NCBI GenBank assembly: GCA_025201765.1
Contig: MU623405.1
Coordinates: forward strand, 62,001-126,000
Length of the DNA: 64,000 bases
Reading direction: 5' to 3'
Source: Daldinia sp. FL1419
Taxonomy: Eukaryota; Ascomycota; Sordariomycetes; Xylariales; Hypoxylaceae
The number at the start of each line of letters is the position of its first letter. Position 1 is the first letter of the stretch. Of this stretch, positions 33,777-45,666 are shown piece after piece. The position numbers and the translations under genes were made by a program. The notes beneath the pieces are model-generated. The model did not search any database, was not told where the DNA came from, and saw only the letters and a program-made list of their open reading frames with translations.

Positions 33777-36700
33777 ATGGCGAAATGGAAGGAGCTTGGA
33801 GAGGTGCCAGATTCGGACGACGAAAGTGGCTTCGATAGTAGTCAAGAATCCGAACATGATCTTCCATTACAACGAATCGATGCTGATGATGATGTGTTGG
33901 ATAGACCTATCGCAGAGGGTGTTGCACCCGATGATGCGCCCGATGATGCGCCCGATGATGCACCCGAGAACCAGAATAATAACCAAAGTATTTGGGATAT
34001 ACCCTTGTCATCTCAGGTTCCTAAACATGAGCAAAACGTAAATCGCAACTCGCCTCAACCGCAAGTACCACAAGCGACTCCCGAGCCAGCAACCAATCAC
34101 TATCCCGATTCGTCTCCTCTCTCGTCGCCGCCGCAACTTGAACCTAGTGATGACCTAGAAAACTCAACTCAAACCCCGAGGACTAGCAGAATCGAATCAA
34201 ATGAACCTCAAGTACCCGAAGTAGTTCCTCCTCCTTCACCTGAACAATACGTCAATGCAGTCTTCGAGTTAAATGCCCCAGACGATGTCGAAGAGGAATT
34301 GATACGGGAAGAAATACGGTTCGGGCGATCTTTAAGGCCGCGGAAACCAATCCAAGAGCACCCTTACTTGCTAGAGAGTGCACAATATAGCAAAACCCTT
34401 AAATCACATGGTGTGCGACCGTTGCGCATGCAAATTGAGGAGGCAGCGAGAAGAAGGAGGGAACAGGAGGATTCACAAGAACAAGAATACGAAGATGAAA
34501 GCCAATCAACTGTCAGAGGACTTGCCCGGGAGGATTCGGGAGACAGTTTTATAGTCCAAAATCTTGATCTACCTGATCTACTTGATCTACCTGATGATGT
34601 TGATATAGAAGGTCCGTCAACGGTCGAAGGCCCATCTCCTCTCCCCGATCGGAGAAATATCGAGCTCGACGCCTTACTTAGGAGTTCGCAAGATGATGAC
34701 GAATTCCCCGACCCGGCTGACGTAGCCAAATGGAACTTGGGAAAGAGATCAAGCATGCCTGCCAAGAGACGCGCTTCTCCTAAAGCTTCAGACAAACGGA
34801 AGCTTCCGAAACTGCATCGGCCCCCCGGGTTCGTGAGAGCTGTTTCTCCACGGGAGCAATCTACCGGCGTATTTGATATCCCACCATCACCACCGCAAAC
34901 GAGTCCGAATTTTCCGAATCGTACGCTCGCTACTACTACAGAACGCTCTCGACTTGTTACAACACTTACGCCAAAACCAAGCAGTACAATGACACCGAGG
35001 AATCAAAGTCCCGTACCGGTACCCAGGGGTACGGGTTTAATTGATCTCATGATAACGGAAGATAGTGATGAGGTTGGCAGCGGGCAAGATGCAGGATCTG
35101 GTGGCGAGTCTGAGAGTGACATTGAAATGGTACGGGACGCAATGAAGAGAAAGATACGTGGCGTATTGCCAGCTTCTTGGCTTCGACTTGACCAACAGGG
35201 CGCACGCCGGAAAAGCCCCCAGGAAATTTCGCGACGAAGCCCTGACCACTCACCGGAACGGACTCAAAGGAAAGGAGTAGCTCAACGCCGGCAGGTCTCA
35301 CCTCGACGTCATACCGATGCGGCACTGTTTCTTGATGATTCTGATGACGATAATGGCGACATGATTTTACGAGTTGATGATCCTCTTGGATCGGATCGAG
35401 ATAATAACAGCTTTCCCATCTTTGAAGATGACGCTGGCTCTGTTATCGAAGACGACCCTATCGACTATATGCTCCCTGGGAATAAAAGGGCTAGTACAGA
35501 TATTGAGGGATCAGAACGACCTAAAAAACGGAGGAAAAATCAGCAGCCAACATTTAAAGGCCGTCTAAGTCAGCCAAAACGACAACAGCGAATCACTGGA
35601 CTATTGAGTAGGACAAAGAGTACGGCGACCCGACTGAGTGATAAGAGACGTCATTCGAAAAATAGTTTGGATGGAGGACAACACACAAAAGGGCCTAGTC
35701 GAACGCGGAATATATCCACGCCATCGCCCCGGCTCAGCATTCTAGATGTCGTCGAATCGAATGCGCCTCCTTTTATTCGTATAGCCGCGCGAACAGCCAG
35801 TAGGAGATCGGACAAGGGCAGATCAAGTCCATCAAATAAGCAGATTGCATTGGGTATACGTGAGGATAATATTGACGCCACCAGCATCTTGAGAGACTGG
35901 AAAAGAGGTCGTATCAAACCGAAGAGTTCTATTGGCACCTCGGCTAGGCCTCGAATCGAACAAACAAAACTTCTTCGTTCTCTTTCCCACAATTCTGTTA
36001 CCCAACTTCCAAAGGCAGCTTCTAAACCGCGTACTCGTGTCGTGCCCTCGAGCCGTTTTTCGCAGCCTCGGCGAATGGTCAAACAGGCGAGTCTTGGCAG
36101 TTTTATGACTATCGAGGCAGAAACACCATCCACACGCACTCAACCGGACCATGTAGCTTCTTTACCGAAACGTTCTCAGCTTGGCCGGGCTAAATCTCTT
36201 AACGTAGCTTCGCGGCCTGCGCAACTTGAAGCAGTTGGCGAGCAAATCGGCCGGCACGCTTTCGATACACGGAAGAGAGCTCTTGACGCACTATATAGAA
36301 AGTCGCGCAGGGAATTGCCTACACCAGCACGTCTTGGGCTCGAACGACTTATCGCACATGGTGTGTCTTCTGAAAGCTCTAATAAGCGCACTGGAGAACC
36401 GCCGTCTGGCAACGACCCCGAAAGGCTTCAGCCCGCAACGGAGCGGAAACGTTTAAAGCTTAGAAAACATTTCCAACCTCGACATGTTGATACTAGCGCA
36501 CCTCAATATGCACATGCCAATGATCCCCTGCCTCGTGAAGCGAGTCCAATAAGTCCTATTATCGAAGTGGCCCACACCTCAGAATCCACTGGAAAGTTAT
36601 TAGGACTTGGCCCTTTCGGCACACATTATACTCAACACTTCGAGATCTTCCCGCTAGAACTTGGTATCTTCTTCCACGAAAGTACAATTCTTGGGGGCGG

Positions 36701-39700
36701 CCGGCTAGTCAAGGCACTAGACGAAAAGTCTCGTGATAGTTTTCATCACCCAAGGGGCCATGCCGTATTTGTTCTTGGAGAGAAGACATTGCGGTGGGGC
36801 CAATGGGATGCCCAAGTTTCATCAGAACTAGGCATCGTCTTAGACTGGATAGTGGAATATCTCCACTCGGAGTCTCCTGATCTTAGTTGGGGCGTAAGTC
36901 CAGTACAGGCCGCAGATTTTGTACTAGAGTATCTTCAGGATCATATAAGCTTCTTAGATGAGGAAAGCGAGAAACATTTTGCTGGCCGGGCTTTAGAGGT
37001 CTTACAAGCCTTTGCACAACGCTTAGAAACTTTGTCGCTCCAGTCTCAAGAGCGGGCTCGGCCACTAGTGGATGTGTTGAGTCTCAGTCTGATCATTTCG
37101 TGTCAAATCTTGCGGGTATGCCATAGTCTCAGCCAACTGTCGGAGTCATTTCAACTTGAAAATGTACTGGCCAAAATTGCCAAAAGAGCAGCTCGCGAAT
37201 TACTTGCGGGGGAATTGGCGGGTATACGGAACTTATACTACGACCTGCAACGTATAACCTTTCGTGAAAAGGGTATTCGGAATGAGCAATATTCGGCGAT
37301 TTGTTGGGTTATACTTATTCGGGTCCTCGAAGAATCTCGTATTCCGAGGTCTGGGTTTTGGGATATTGTCTCTTCTGTCGTCCTAGACAATGATCCGAAC
37401 CCTATCAGCGATGCGCACACTTTTGAGCGAATCTGGTATGATCTATTCACTTTACTCCCACTAGGCGAATTCGACAATTCTGGAATCGTTGTTCCGGGTA
37501 TCAGACACACTATACCCTTAGAGGGTTGGGTTCTACCTCAAAAGTTACTTAGACGGGTTTTCCAGTTATATGAGAGCAATTCTCGACAGGCACCTAGCTT
37601 TAACGATTATTGCCGAGGAGTGGTCAGCCGTTGCCACTACCTTGTGGAACAATGGGGTTGGCGAAAATCCAATGGTATAATAGGGACAATCTTTGATTTT
37701 TTTGCTGCTCGGGGCCTCTCTCATCTAAGGAATGAGGAAGTTTACAGATCGCCGGAATTTCTAGAGCACCTCGTGGAATCACCGTCACTTGCTATCATAC
37801 CTGAAGACCGATGCTTTCATATTTTTCTCAAGCTTCTGGCACTCTCTATCAAGCGCCTTGAAAGTCACGGTTTGACTAAGGACGCTAGGAATATGCTGGC
37901 AAGAGTTCTACCAAATCATAACCGGCAATATGAAAAGGAGAAAGATATACACGAGAGCGAGTTGGCTGCCTTAAGGAATCATCATGATCTTCTCTGCACC
38001 CTCTACTGGGCCGCACCGTCAAGTTTGCGGCCTTCCGTCCAGACAATTGAAAAATTGGTTATACCTGGTAGTTCCCATAAAGAGGCTTGCTTGATTAGTT
38101 TACGAGCCTGGAGTCAATTATCGCGATTCGTGATCTCCTCCGAAGACAATAACGGGTATAAGCCATTTGCTGACTGGCAGAAAAACATCTTTCAACAGGT
38201 AATGGAACAATACTTGTCAGCCGAATCGGATATCCAGCAACAACTCTTGAGTATGTCCAAAGATGCTTCGAGAAATATCAGTCGAGATATGGTCAATGCA
38301 GTGGTGAAGCTGAACAGAAAGGGTGCAATGGATGTAATACACTTCTCGATGAAGGGATTCTTGAGTGTCATCCAGCTTGCCCCAACGCTTGGTGCCGTCT
38401 CCTTTGCGTTGAATCATTGTATGTTCGCCCGTCTTGTTCACTTGAAAAGTTTCCGCTGACTTTTATAAGACCAGTTAGACCAGGTTTTCATCCGTTTCCC
38501 ATTCTCGTCACCAGACTTCGACTGGAGCAGCTTACGGGTGGCCCTGGATATCATCGAACACTACATCACTAGAATTGAAGAGTTCTTTAGCCAGGGTCCT
38601 ATACAAGCCGATCAATCATGGCACGGAGAAGACGCTATCATGGTAAATTATTATCCCTTTGGATTTCAACTTCTCTTTGCTTACAGTTGCATAGCTTCTT
38701 GAACGTAAACTGGCCAGCCCTCTTGTCTCAATGACCCGTACCATTATAGGTATGGAGTTTAAAGATACCGGACTTGGACCGACGAGTGATCGCTCTATAT
38801 GCATGGAGCAAGCTGTATTGCTTTCTGGACGGTTGGCAGCTCGATTAATTCACGCTCGACTTTCAGTAGGTTATCTTCTATATGGTCTTATATATTACAT
38901 GCTAATGCACCCCCAGCGCATCTCCCACTTTTTTACGCCCGGAAAGTACGGCTTATTTCAACACACGTCAAAGGCTATCGATTCTCCCTCACGGAAATAT
39001 CATGCTCTCTTCCTAGCCACGCTAATTGAGCAGGGCGTAGATGAGTTCAAGGTAAGTCCTTTAGTGCGTTGTAATCAAGCGTCGCTAACTGTGTTGAAGG
39101 ATATGGGTGGCTCGGTCCTCGACTTTTTCCTAAGAGGACTTGTAAAGCCTTGGAAGTTTCTGGCCTACGAGAACCGTCTCGCTCTCGCAATCAAGCGCCA
39201 TGGCGACTTTTATTTAAAGGATGCAGTCATAGAGAGTGGGAATAGCCCTGACTATAATTCAAATCGGGCGTTATTTAGCCGTGAGTATCCCGAGAAGGCC
39301 ATGAAACCCGCCACTAATGCGTAACTAGGTGTTGTTGCCATGATGCGCAAGACGTTACGGTTTGCGGAAACAGGCCGAAAACAACAATTGCAATCGCAGT
39401 TCTCGAAAACCCTCAAGGATACGATGGATCAAATAAAACTTGATCTAAAGTCGATTATGTTAGACTCGCCTGAGCACGCAGATTATATCGAATTCGTTCG
39501 GTCGATCGTAACGGTGATTAGATCGCAAGATCTATGCCCGGTAGACTCATATTTTTACCAAATCAGCCGGGAATACTCTCCTTCTAGCCAAGATCCTCGC
39601 CTACAAATGGCAGGCATATTGTCGTGGGGCCTTAAGCTAGAAGAAGGAGATACCAAAGCAATATCGGGGCTTTTCTATCTCCTATTCCCTAACTTCAAGC

Positions 39701-40563
39701 TGGCACTCGCTAATGGTAAGCTTGGAGACGAAAGAGCTATCCTTCAGCAGGGTATGGGAAATGTCCATGTCTCTTACTTCATATTGACTAAGATGCTTCC
39801 GGCAATCATCGAAACCGCACTTCAGATACCTATAGGGTGGATCATACTAGACACCTATGTTAGTGCCTTCGAAGCAATGCTCACGGCACCGTGCATCCAT
39901 AGGGCAATGGGCAGAGAAGACATGAACGGGCTTCTGGCCGTCTTGAAGATCACACTAGTTGGCTTAGGTCAGCTCCAGACCCTCCATGTTGCCACAATGC
40001 ACGATGGGCACATTTACACACTTTTTCAAATCATGCGTCTTGTTAATTTGCTTTCGCCTTCTTTGACAGCATACTTGGTTAACGAACCCACTTCTCAAAC
40101 GGCAATCGATATCACGGAAGCAGCTGAATATTTTACGAATTTTACGCGGGAAGCGGGAAAATATCTTTCCAGTTGTCTCAAGGACATAGAGTACGAGGTG
40201 TATTCAGGGCTGGGGAGCCTAGTCAATGTGGATTCAAGTAGACTTGTTCAAGGACTTCAGATGCGGGGAGCTAGTCTCACGTTAGAACCCGATGAACACA
40301 TTACCAAGTTCGCAAGTCATATGGTGCGAGATATTAACGAGAACTGGGTATCGAGCGGTTCGGTCATTAATGTAAGGGGGCCATCCAGAGTACAGGGGAA
40401 TGCATCGACGCAATCCGGACAGGGAACGCCTGTGCCGAGGTGGCAGTCGAGGAGGCTGATAGAAGCTCTTAATAAAGAGCTTCAGGAGTGGAATTATACG
40501 AATGATTTGGCGGCGGCAACGTCGAGGCTTGCCGAGTTACCGCTTGACGAATTTCTATTTTAA
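33777..40563 (+). CDS. mus7: Mus7/MMS22-family DNA repair protein, 2175 aa, six exons
   Basis: Nuclear protein that, in yeasts, supports recovery of damaged replication forks with the Rtt101/Cul8-type ubiquitin ligase (family knowledge). Exons are 33777-38418, 38479-38642, 38695-38865, 38917-39051, 39100-39280 and 39329-40563, and sum to one open frame. The start was taken at MAKWKELGEVPDSDDE, the standard family N-terminus, rather than 16 codons earlier. The first 900 or so residues are disordered and charged, with a DDAP triplicate repeat near residue 55. The conserved Mus7/MMS22 helical region follows from about LLGLGPFGTHYTQHFEIFPL (residue 940 onwards) to the C-terminus. The acceptor at 38694 was chosen over one at 38686 because only it continues the frame (LLERKLASPLVSMTRTIIG). 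Confidence 0.92.
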
Positions 40564-40977
40564 TATAAATAGCATCCAGCGTGGCGTTTAAAAAGGGGGG
40601 GGCTGGGGGGTGATAGTCTCGGATGCCGAGTAAATGAAAGTTTTGGAATCGTTATTATGATATTGATTATGAGGCCTACTCGCCAGTGAGAAAATAATAG
40701 CGTGCTCGGTTCCAATGAATAGGGGCGATATCTTTATTTAACCTAGGTACCTAGGTACCTACGTAGTACATGTACCTGGTATTACCTAAGATAGGTACGT
40801 ATCTTTACGGATTTATGGATTTATGGATTTGTGGATTTGTGGAGAAAAGGCTCGGACGCTTGGGCCACGGCAAATTCCGCAGTTTTGGACGTCAGCCAAC
40901 ATGGAATTTCAAATCGCCCTCCTTTCAAGATCGCAAGCTATGCATTCGCCTGCTCACGCCGAGCGCCAATTCTCCGA
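40564..40977. other. Short intergenic and leader region before AAA ATPase
   Basis: Contains a triple acctaggt repeat near 40741-40765 and a tandem ggatttatggattt repeat near 40809-40840. The reading frame of the following gene is open back to 40831, so an upstream start is possible, but that extension has no presequence character. Confidence 0.5.
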
Positions 40978-43900
40978 ATGCATACTCGGTCGCTACGTGC
41001 CTTTCGCTCTGCGGCACTTAACTTACAGAATCCACCATTAGCGACGCAATCCGGTCGACTTTTCCATGCTTCCTCCTCTGTAAAGGCTGCCGACGATGGT
41101 AATGCCGGGCCCCGCGATGACGGAAATAAGCCTGAAAAGGAAAACAATAATGGGGATGAAAACCTGTTCGGAGAAAATACAGCGGCTACTGATGGGAAGA
41201 ATCAAGGCCGAAAGAGGCCAAGCAATAGCTCCTTGAAGTCTCGAATTCTACGTAATCGTAGACCTGAGGAGTTGCCCCCTGTCAACTTGCCCAAGTCGTT
41301 TCTATCCAAGGCCATTACTCGCCCTGTGGATACGGAGACACACTCTGGGCTTAGCAAGATAGGTGAAAGGGATGCGCGTATTATGTTAGAGAACGCAATC
41401 TTCCATTCACCAAAGGAGCGAGCGATAGATGCGCATCTCGCTTATCTAATTGAAGCTGCAGCGTGGAGTGAAGAAACGCTCGCTGAAGTTCGACAGATCC
41501 TAGAGTCGACTTCGGACGTGGATATAATACGAAGAAGAGGGGATGTTTTAGTTGCTGCCGCATTCTGGGCTACAGCTATATCAGCCCAGAGAGCTCGCGG
41601 CGAAAATACGATCGATGAATTGCACAAGAGTTCGGTTCCGAACTCGGGGGATCTACTCACAGTCCTTACATACGGGAAGATGTTTGCCGTAGGAGAAGAG
41701 CTGCCACACCCGAGCCACGCCAAGCACATAATCGACGATGCGCTAAACGATTCTCCTCTGGAAGCGTCCACAGTCAGCTGGTTCGAGGAGGACCTGATTG
41801 AGGATTTAGTGGCCTGTATTAACGCTGATTTAATAATCCAGGCTCCCAAAAATGTCAAACTCGCGGATCTACGAAGGCCCATCACAATCATTAATACGCC
41901 TGAAAGCTCCGGCTATTTCGTGCCCCATGACATTATGCGCCATGTTGCTACCAAGTTGGACGCTGATGTTCTACATCTAAAGGCTTCTGACATTGCGTAT
42001 ATTGTCGGTAGTTACATTGGTCAGGACCCCGTAAGAGCCCCAGGTGCGATATCTCAATTGGGATATAAAGCCGCAGAGAATAGGGGAAAGCTAAGACCGA
42101 GCCGTTCCACCGACGAGGATTCGAGCGAATTGGAAGATGTCAAACTACCTTTCATCGTACGTAGTGACGGAAATAGGAAAGAGCCCAAGAATTACTTGGT
42201 ATTGATGGATGAATATCTAAACGGGTCGAGTCGAGGAAAAGACGATGATCTCTGGAAGGACCTCAAAGTGAATACAGCTTTGGAAGAGCTTGTCAATTGC
42301 GCCAACTCCGGGTCCACCGAGCAGAGGCCGCTCATTGTCCATATCAACGACTTCAATGCTATTAATATGGATATAACATGCGGCACTATGATTCTAGGCA
42401 AACTCCGAAAGACTATTGATGGACTCTGGGCAGACGGCCGGAAAGTCGTATTGGTCGGGTCTTGTTCAACTAACGGTGCGCCGAAGCGTTATATTAGCAG
42501 CCTAAGGGAACTCGAAGCGTTAGAACGTGTGATCACTCTCCGTCCTATCACAGAAGAGGACATAGCTCGAAAAGCATTGCGAAAAGGGATGGAGTCCTGT
42601 GCTGCGAGCGTAAAGATAAACAAAATCATATCCGGGGTTGGTGGTGCGATGGCAAAGCGAGCCATGTTCAAGTACAAGCTCAAGTATCTTGAGACGAGAG
42701 ATTTCATAAAGGAAAACGAGGAAAACCTTGTGAGAATACTATTAGCAATGGTTGAGCCTCCTTCCGAATCACCACTAGCAGCAACTGGTGAAATAAGATT
42801 AGACCAAATCGACTGCAGGAAGTTCCCGGAGTCGTGGACAAAAAGCATTTTGCCTCTTAATGAGGTGTACCGCATCGCAACCATGATGGTTGGTTACTCC
42901 AAGGATCCCAGCGATGTATATAACTTTGAAAATCTAGAGCGGGTCGTTGAAATAGCCAAGAGGCACGAGAAGCTAAGAGACAGGTATGCTAAGATTGCGG
43001 CGGCAGGAGAAAAGAGCCAGCGGGGAGAATCAAAAGACCTCGACGCACGCAAGCTTTTCTCTTCAGAAGAGGATCACGAAGAGAGGCTTGAATCTGGCCT
43101 CGTGAATGCACAAGACATTCGTACTACGTTTCAGGATGTTCACGCACCGAAGGAGACTATCGAATCGGTCAAAATGCTTACCACACTTTCTCTCATCCGA
43201 CCCGAAGCTTTCTCATACGGTGTCCTTGCTACGGATAGGATCCCGGGATGTCTCTTATACGGACCCCCTGGTACGGGCAAGACGTTATTAGCGAAGGCGG
43301 TGGCTAAGGAGAGCGGAGCAAACATGATTGAAATATCGGGCGCATCTATCAACAACAAGTTTGTCGGCGAGAGCGAAAAGAACGTGCGGGCTCTATTCCG
43401 GTTAGCCAAGAAAAAGGAACCATTAGTCATCTTTATCGATGAGGCAGATGCACTCCTCGGCGCACGGGGCAGGCGTGATCTAGGCTCCCGGCGCGAAACG
43501 ATTAATCAATTCCTACGCGAATGGGATGGGATGGATAAGACGAAGGCATTCATCATGGTGGCAACCAACCGGCCGTTCGACTTGGACGAGGCTGTACTCC
43601 GACGACTACCCCGAAAACTACTAATCGACCTACCTCTTGAAGCAGACCGGGCGGCGATCCTCCGGATCCATCTTAAGGACGAGATTCTAGACGAGAAATC
43701 TGTGTCGATCGAAAGTATCGCCAAGCGTACGCCGCTGTACTCGGGCTCGGACCTCAAGAACGTGTGCGTAGCAGCAGCCATGGCCGCGGTCAAAGAGGAG
43801 TTGGAACTGGAGCAACAACAGCAGCAACAGCAGCAACAGCAGCAACAGCAGCAACAGCAGCAACAGCAAGAAAACTCGGAAGAAAATTTCAGCAGTAAGA

Positions 43901-44136
43901 GTGGTGGCGAGGAAAAAAAGAGACGCGTGCTCGCGGCGAGACACTTCGACAAGGCACTCCAAGAAATTGGAGCCAGCGTGTCGGAGGACATGGCGACACT
44001 AACGGCGATCCGCAAGTTCGACGAGAAGTACGGCGATGGTGGGGCCGCGAAACGCCGTAGAAGGAAGGGTATGGGGTTCGGGGTTGCACCGGAGGCGGTG
44101 GATGCTTCGGAGGCTAGGGTTAGGAGTGGGAGGTGA
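40978..44136 (+). CDS. Mitochondrial Msp1-type AAA ATPase with polyQ tract, 1052 aa
   Basis: Single exon. The start at 40978 gives a mitochondrial presequence (MHTRSLRAFRSAALNLQNPP, then GRLFHASSS with a likely cleavage motif). Residues about 40-740 form a long family-specific region whose middle (about 500-560, VVLVGSCSTNG) resembles a degenerate second ATPase module. The canonical AAA domain has GPPGTGKT at about 762-769, VIFIDEAD at about 818-825, an arginine-finger region (LRRLPRKLLIDLP), and a lid (TPLYSGSDLKNVCVAAAMA), placing it in the Msp1/katanin/spastin clade. A run of 19 glutamines (43813-43869) sits directly after the lid helix. The family is found in filamentous fungi as a large mitochondrial AAA protein; its substrate is unknown to me. 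Confidence 0.85.
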   Translation: MHTRSLRAFRSAALNLQNPPLATQSGRLFHASSSVKAADDGNAGPRDDGNKPEKENNNGDENLFGENTAATDGKNQGRKRPSNSSLKSRILRNRRPEELPPVNLPKSFLSKAITRPVDTETHSGLSKIGERDARIMLENAIFHSPKERAIDAHLAYLIEAAAWSEETLAEVRQILESTSDVDIIRRRGDVLVAAAFWATAISAQRARGENTIDELHKSSVPNSGDLLTVLTYGKMFAVGEELPHPSHAKHIIDDALNDSPLEASTVSWFEEDLIEDLVACINADLIIQAPKNVKLADLRRPITIINTPESSGYFVPHDIMRHVATKLDADVLHLKASDIAYIVGSYIGQDPVRAPGAISQLGYKAAENRGKLRPSRSTDEDSSELEDVKLPFIVRSDGNRKEPKNYLVLMDEYLNGSSRGKDDDLWKDLKVNTALEELVNCANSGSTEQRPLIVHINDFNAINMDITCGTMILGKLRKTIDGLWADGRKVVLVGSCSTNGAPKRYISSLRELEALERVITLRPITEEDIARKALRKGMESCAASVKINKIISGVGGAMAKRAMFKYKLKYLETRDFIKENEENLVRILLAMVEPPSESPLAATGEIRLDQIDCRKFPESWTKSILPLNEVYRIATMMVGYSKDPSDVYNFENLERVVEIAKRHEKLRDRYAKIAAAGEKSQRGESKDLDARKLFSSEEDHEERLESGLVNAQDIRTTFQDVHAPKETIESVKMLTTLSLIRPEAFSYGVLATDRIPGCLLYGPPGTGKTLLAKAVAKESGANMIEISGASINNKFVGESEKNVRALFRLAKKKEPLVIFIDEADALLGARGRRDLGSRRETINQFLREWDGMDKTKAFIMVATNRPFDLDEAVLRRLPRKLLIDLPLEADRAAILRIHLKDEILDEKSVSIESIAKRTPLYSGSDLKNVCVAAAMAAVKEELELEQQQQQQQQQQQQQQQQQQQENSEENFSSKSGGEEKKRRVLAARHFDKALQEIGASVSEDMATLTAIRKFDEKYGDGGAAKRRRRKGMGFGVAPEAVDASEARVRSGR
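43813..43869 (+). repeat. CAA/CAG polyglutamine-coding repeat
   Basis: Nineteen consecutive glutamine codons, mostly in the regular pattern CAA-CAG-CAG, inside the AAA ATPase gene. The minus-strand reading gives spurious poly-Cys and poly-Leu frames. Confidence 0.95.
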
Positions 44137-44635
44137 AGGTAGGCTTAGGTAGTGTGTATACTGGATTGCAGCCTTATTCGTGTCCCCCTTTCTCCCCAAT
44201 GTGTGATCTCGGCCTCATTATTATTGGTTCTGAATCGTGATGGCTTCTTCACCGGTCCATGCGATGCAACCCCAGGCACAGTCCCATTTCCCCAATACCC
44301 ATACTTCCACCTTAATTTTGCTCCGTGCCTTATAAGCCGGGCCAACTCAGGGGCCATAAACAAGACCTGTCAGCTCACACCTAAGCCTGTCGGCCTTTTA
44401 CTTTTGCATGTACCTCCACCTTATTCATGTACATATTTCCACCTGTTTGGCCATGTACCTCGCTAACTGGGCCAAAAGATATGCCGCGGGTTCGTAGCGG
44501 CCCAAGAGAAATATATCGCTTCCCCCATGTTGAAACCGACGCCCCTTTCTTCCAGCAACCACGCCATCCCGCCAACCGGATCTTCTCATTACCCTTCCAG
44601 ACTTGTTATTACTTCAGCGTAGCTTCGCCGCCGAG
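44137..44635. other. Intergenic region
   Basis: Between the AAA ATPase and the C2H2 gene. Several short frames are present but none is protein-like. Nothing recognised. Confidence 0.5.
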
Positions 44636-45666
44636 ATGTCAGAGTACCTCGCTCGCTGCGACTTCGACGTTTTATCGGATAACGAAGAGTACGAGTTTAA
44701 CTTTGAGGAGTTGGATAGGACGTACCCGAATCGCCAAGGAGAACAGGGGCTCCCTCTCCAACAGTGTGACTTTTTTTTTTTAACACTTGCTAACAAAAAG
44801 GGTGATCTAGTTTACCGGGACCGAACGCTTGGACGACTAATCAAATGTATGCCGGCACATCTCAAACTTCAGGGGGACCAATCACTCAGCCGGAACACAA
44901 TATACCCAATACCGAAAGCCGTAAGGCTATTGTAGTTGCACCTAGTTGTCACCAACAAGTCCTCGGACTATGCAGAAATTTGTGCAGAGAGTGTGGCGCA
45001 TCTTTTCCAACTCAATCAGCACTTCGTTGGCATGCGGCCGACTCACGACACAGTCCGTTTGAATGTTCATGCGGCGTAAGGTTCTCACGCCTCGATACTC
45101 TAAAGCGTCATTTCAATTCTTTCCGCGAAGATGTTTCCCCTTATCCTTGCGACTTGTGCAAGCATCATAAGGGTAAGAATGGATTCAAACGACGAGATCA
45201 TCTTGTTCAGCATTTAAGCGGCTACCATGGATTAGACGAAGAAGAAATTCGCAAACACCGGCTCCTTCTTAACTATAAAAAGGAAGAAACCCGCAATGCG
45301 TACTCGGATTTGATATGTCCTTATGTTGGGTGTGAATACCACCGAGGCAAGGAGTATATAACTCTCAGTAGAGATGTTCGGAAAGAGCAGAGACCTTTCA
45401 ACAAGGAATCCGACTATAAGAAACACCTGAAATATGTCCACGGCGAGGCACCGTTCTCTTGTCAGGTGGCCGGGTGTGATCGAGCTGGTCGCAAAGGCTA
45501 TTTACGCGAGAAGGACCTCATAAAGCACTTTGCCAGACAGCATGTCAGAGCTCCCGAGTATTTGCCAGTCTCCGAAAAGTGGGAGCCATGGTTCAGATGT
45601 GTTTTGTGCGAGAAATCTTTTACGGACCTCGACGGTCTTCGTCGACACAGCCGTTGCAAATGCTAG
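44636..45666 (+). CDS. C2H2 zinc-finger protein, 327 aa, two exons
   Basis: Predicted nuclear nucleic-acid-binding protein. Exons are 44636-44763 and 44811-45666; the 47-nt intron has the donor gtgtga, a GCTAAC branch site and the acceptor tctag, and joins at codon CAT. The N-terminal 90 residues are acidic (VLSDNEEYEFNFEELDR). Fingers in order are CRECGASFPTQSALRWH, a C-x-C type FECSCGVRFSRLDTLKRH, a wider YPCDLCKHHKGK...RRDHLVQH, then CPYVGCEYHR...SDYKKHLKYVH, CQVAGCDRAGRKGYLREKDL with its His pair, and the last CVLCEKSFTDLDGLRRH. Such arrays are common in large fungal C2H2 families. A shortened paralogue lies at 25100-25723 on the same strand. Confidence 0.82.

Noticed and set aside
38687..38694. 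Acceptor at 38686 for the third Mus7 exon
   Set aside because: It leads to a stop within 16 codons, while the acceptor eight bases later keeps a long frame that joins the next exons.
43506..44015. Minus-strand frames with poly-Cys and poly-Leu
   Set aside because: Antisense of the CAA/CAG repeat in the AAA ATPase.
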